This document shows, in pieces, positions 63,054-64,000 of a stretch of DNA of 64,000 nucleotides (its first letter is position 1; the number at the start of each line of letters is the position of its first letter). The DNA comes from Microstegium vimineum (Eukaryota > Streptophyta > Magnoliopsida > Poales > Poaceae), in assembly GCA_022036555.1 (NCBI GenBank), contig CM039133.1:8711894-8775893 (forward strand), read 5' to 3'. The notes beneath the pieces were generated by a model that was not told the origin of the DNA, made no database searches, and worked only from the letters and a program-made list of their open reading frames with translations. The position numbers were made by a program, and so were the translations under genes.

Positions 63054-64000
63054 TTAATTTGCAGCTCGGCGAGGGCATGAGATGTAGAGAACGTCCTCGC
63101 ATATCCATTTTAGCCCCTCCAGTTCATACTTCTGTGCCGCCGCAAGCAGGCTCCGAGCCATCGCCGTCTGGTCGTCGCCGGCGTCCATCTCAGGCAAGGT
63201 GTCGGTGTAGATGAAGTGGAGCAGAGCCTTCAACACCGTCGGCTCAATGTCATGGATCCTCAGTACGCCGGTCGTCGTCGTCGTCGCTGCCGCATCCTCC
63301 TCCTTGTGTTGTGGCTCGCCGAAGAGCTCCACCTTGAACACCGGCGAGCGCGCGGCGAGCACGCTCCGGTGCGCGGCAAATGCCTCCGCGCCCACCTGGA
63401 GCGTCACGTCCGCCCCAACACCGGTGGCGAGGAGGTCGCCGAGATGCCGGCGCAGGTCCGGCGGCGGTATGACTCCAGACGGTCTGCACGTCGTGGTGAC
63501 CAGCGTGACATCGCACCTCACGCTGAATCTGTTGTTGTCTTTCACGCAGGATAACGTCTCGAATCTCTGACTTTCCATGAACCGAGTCCAGTTCCAGGAT
63601 CCAATTACCATGCTTGCCAAGGTACGCACGCTGTCGTCTACCCTTGTCGAAGACGACGGCAGCGGCTGCCTGGCCTCGTCAAGCAAGCTGTACGTGGTTC
63701 GGACGACGACCATGGCGTCGTTGAGGTCCGCGCCGGCGCCAGCGCCGGGCGGTTCAAGACGGAGCCCGAAGCATATCCAGTCCGCAGTTTCATGGCAGAA
63801 ACCGTTAGTGGAGAACTGGATGCACCAGGAACACCTTCCGACGGTGAAGCTTTTTGACGGGAGAAGCCATGAACCGGCGGCGTGGAGTCTCTTGAATCCG
63901 GAGTAGTCCGTGACCGTGAGCACATGCGAACCAGTCGCCGTTGAGGCCGACAGGGTCGACGAGCTGCCGTAGGTGTTAGCGTCGGCGGCGGCGGACACCG
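63054..64000 (-). CDS. MATH-BTB protein, partial at the right edge, short C-terminus
   Basis: The frame runs from the window edge; the apparent first codon at 63998 is GTG, so the true ATG lies beyond 64000. MATH covers ~20-165 (GSHVLTVTDYSGFKRLHAAG, FSVRCDVTLV) and BTB ~185-300 (LGDLLATGVGADVTLQVGA, HRSVLAARSPVFKVELFG, LLHFIYTDTLPEM). A seven-residue Thr/Ala run lies in the BTB insertion (AAATTTTTTG). The protein ends YISCPRRAAN just after ICEDVL, so the BACK-like region present in the 52-kb gene is missing. The downstream ~180 bp is shared with the fragment at 62 kb. BTB contacts for CUL3 are largely retained, so it may be functional. Confidence 0.8.
   Translation of the reverse strand, partial: VSAAADANTYGSSSTLSASTATGSHVLTVTDYSGFKRLHAAGSWLLPSKSFTVGRCSWCIQFSTNGFCHETADWICFGLRLEPPGAGAGADLNDAMVVVRTTYSLLDEARQPLPSSSTRVDDSVRTLASMVIGSWNWTRFMESQRFETLSCVKDNNRFSVRCDVTLVTTTCRPSGVIPPPDLRRHLGDLLATGVGADVTLQVGAEAFAAHRSVLAARSPVFKVELFGEPQHKEEDAAATTTTTGVLRIHDIEPTVLKALLHFIYTDTLPEMDAGDDQTAMARSLLAAAQKYELEGLKWICEDVLYISCPRRAAN

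Overview
The window looks like a gene-poor stretch of a grass (Poaceae) nuclear genome. The evidence is nested LTR retrotransposons with tRNA-Met primer sites, Stowaway-type MITEs with CTCCCTCCGT ends, CACTA elements, LINEs, plant serpins, and a local run of intronless MATH-BTB genes of the kind that is expanded in grasses. Species cannot be fixed from the sequence alone. Most long reading frames belong to mobile elements; the host genes are short islands between them.

Layout. 1-1139: unassigned repeat-like DNA. 1140-11069: a solo LTR of about 2.3 kb (TSD CATGT) split by a complete Ty3/Gypsy element at 1245-8815 (TSD GATTG) whose polyprotein is broken by one frameshift and three stops. 11-17 kb: AT-rich DNA with a Helitron-like 3' end, two copies of a ~0.5-kb repeat and a 1.1-kb fold-back element. 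17.2-22.3 kb: two related minus-strand MATH-BTB loci. Copy A is open but 5'-truncated; copy B is broken but still encodes two MATH domains before the BTB domain. Between them lie a third repeat copy, a MITE and a GC-rich tandem repeat. 23-26.6 kb: nested MITE, CACTA and fold-back insertions. 26.8-28.3 kb: an apparently intact two-exon serpin on the plus strand. 29.85-46.75 kb: a CACTA-family transposon remnant split by a 14-kb SIRE/Maximus-like Ty1/Copia element (29994-43976, minus strand, TSD GCATT) with gag, pol and a third ORF. 46.9-48.3 kb: a second serpin, frameshifted. 49-52.2 kb: two LINE remnants head to head, one split by a solo LTR. 52.5-64 kb: four more minus-strand MATH-BTB loci: one intact, one frameshifted, one MATH-only, and one that runs off the right edge with a truncated C-terminus.

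How it fits together. All six MATH-BTB loci are on the minus strand and both serpins are on the plus strand, interspersed with them. MATH-BTB proteins are substrate adaptors for CUL3 ubiquitin ligases, and serpins are suicide protease inhibitors; both families diversify quickly in grasses. Only one MATH-BTB gene (52497-53567) and one serpin (26832-28278) look fully intact here, so the region reads as a birth-and-death gene cluster under heavy transposon load. No CRISPR array, rRNA gene or convincing functional tRNA gene was seen.
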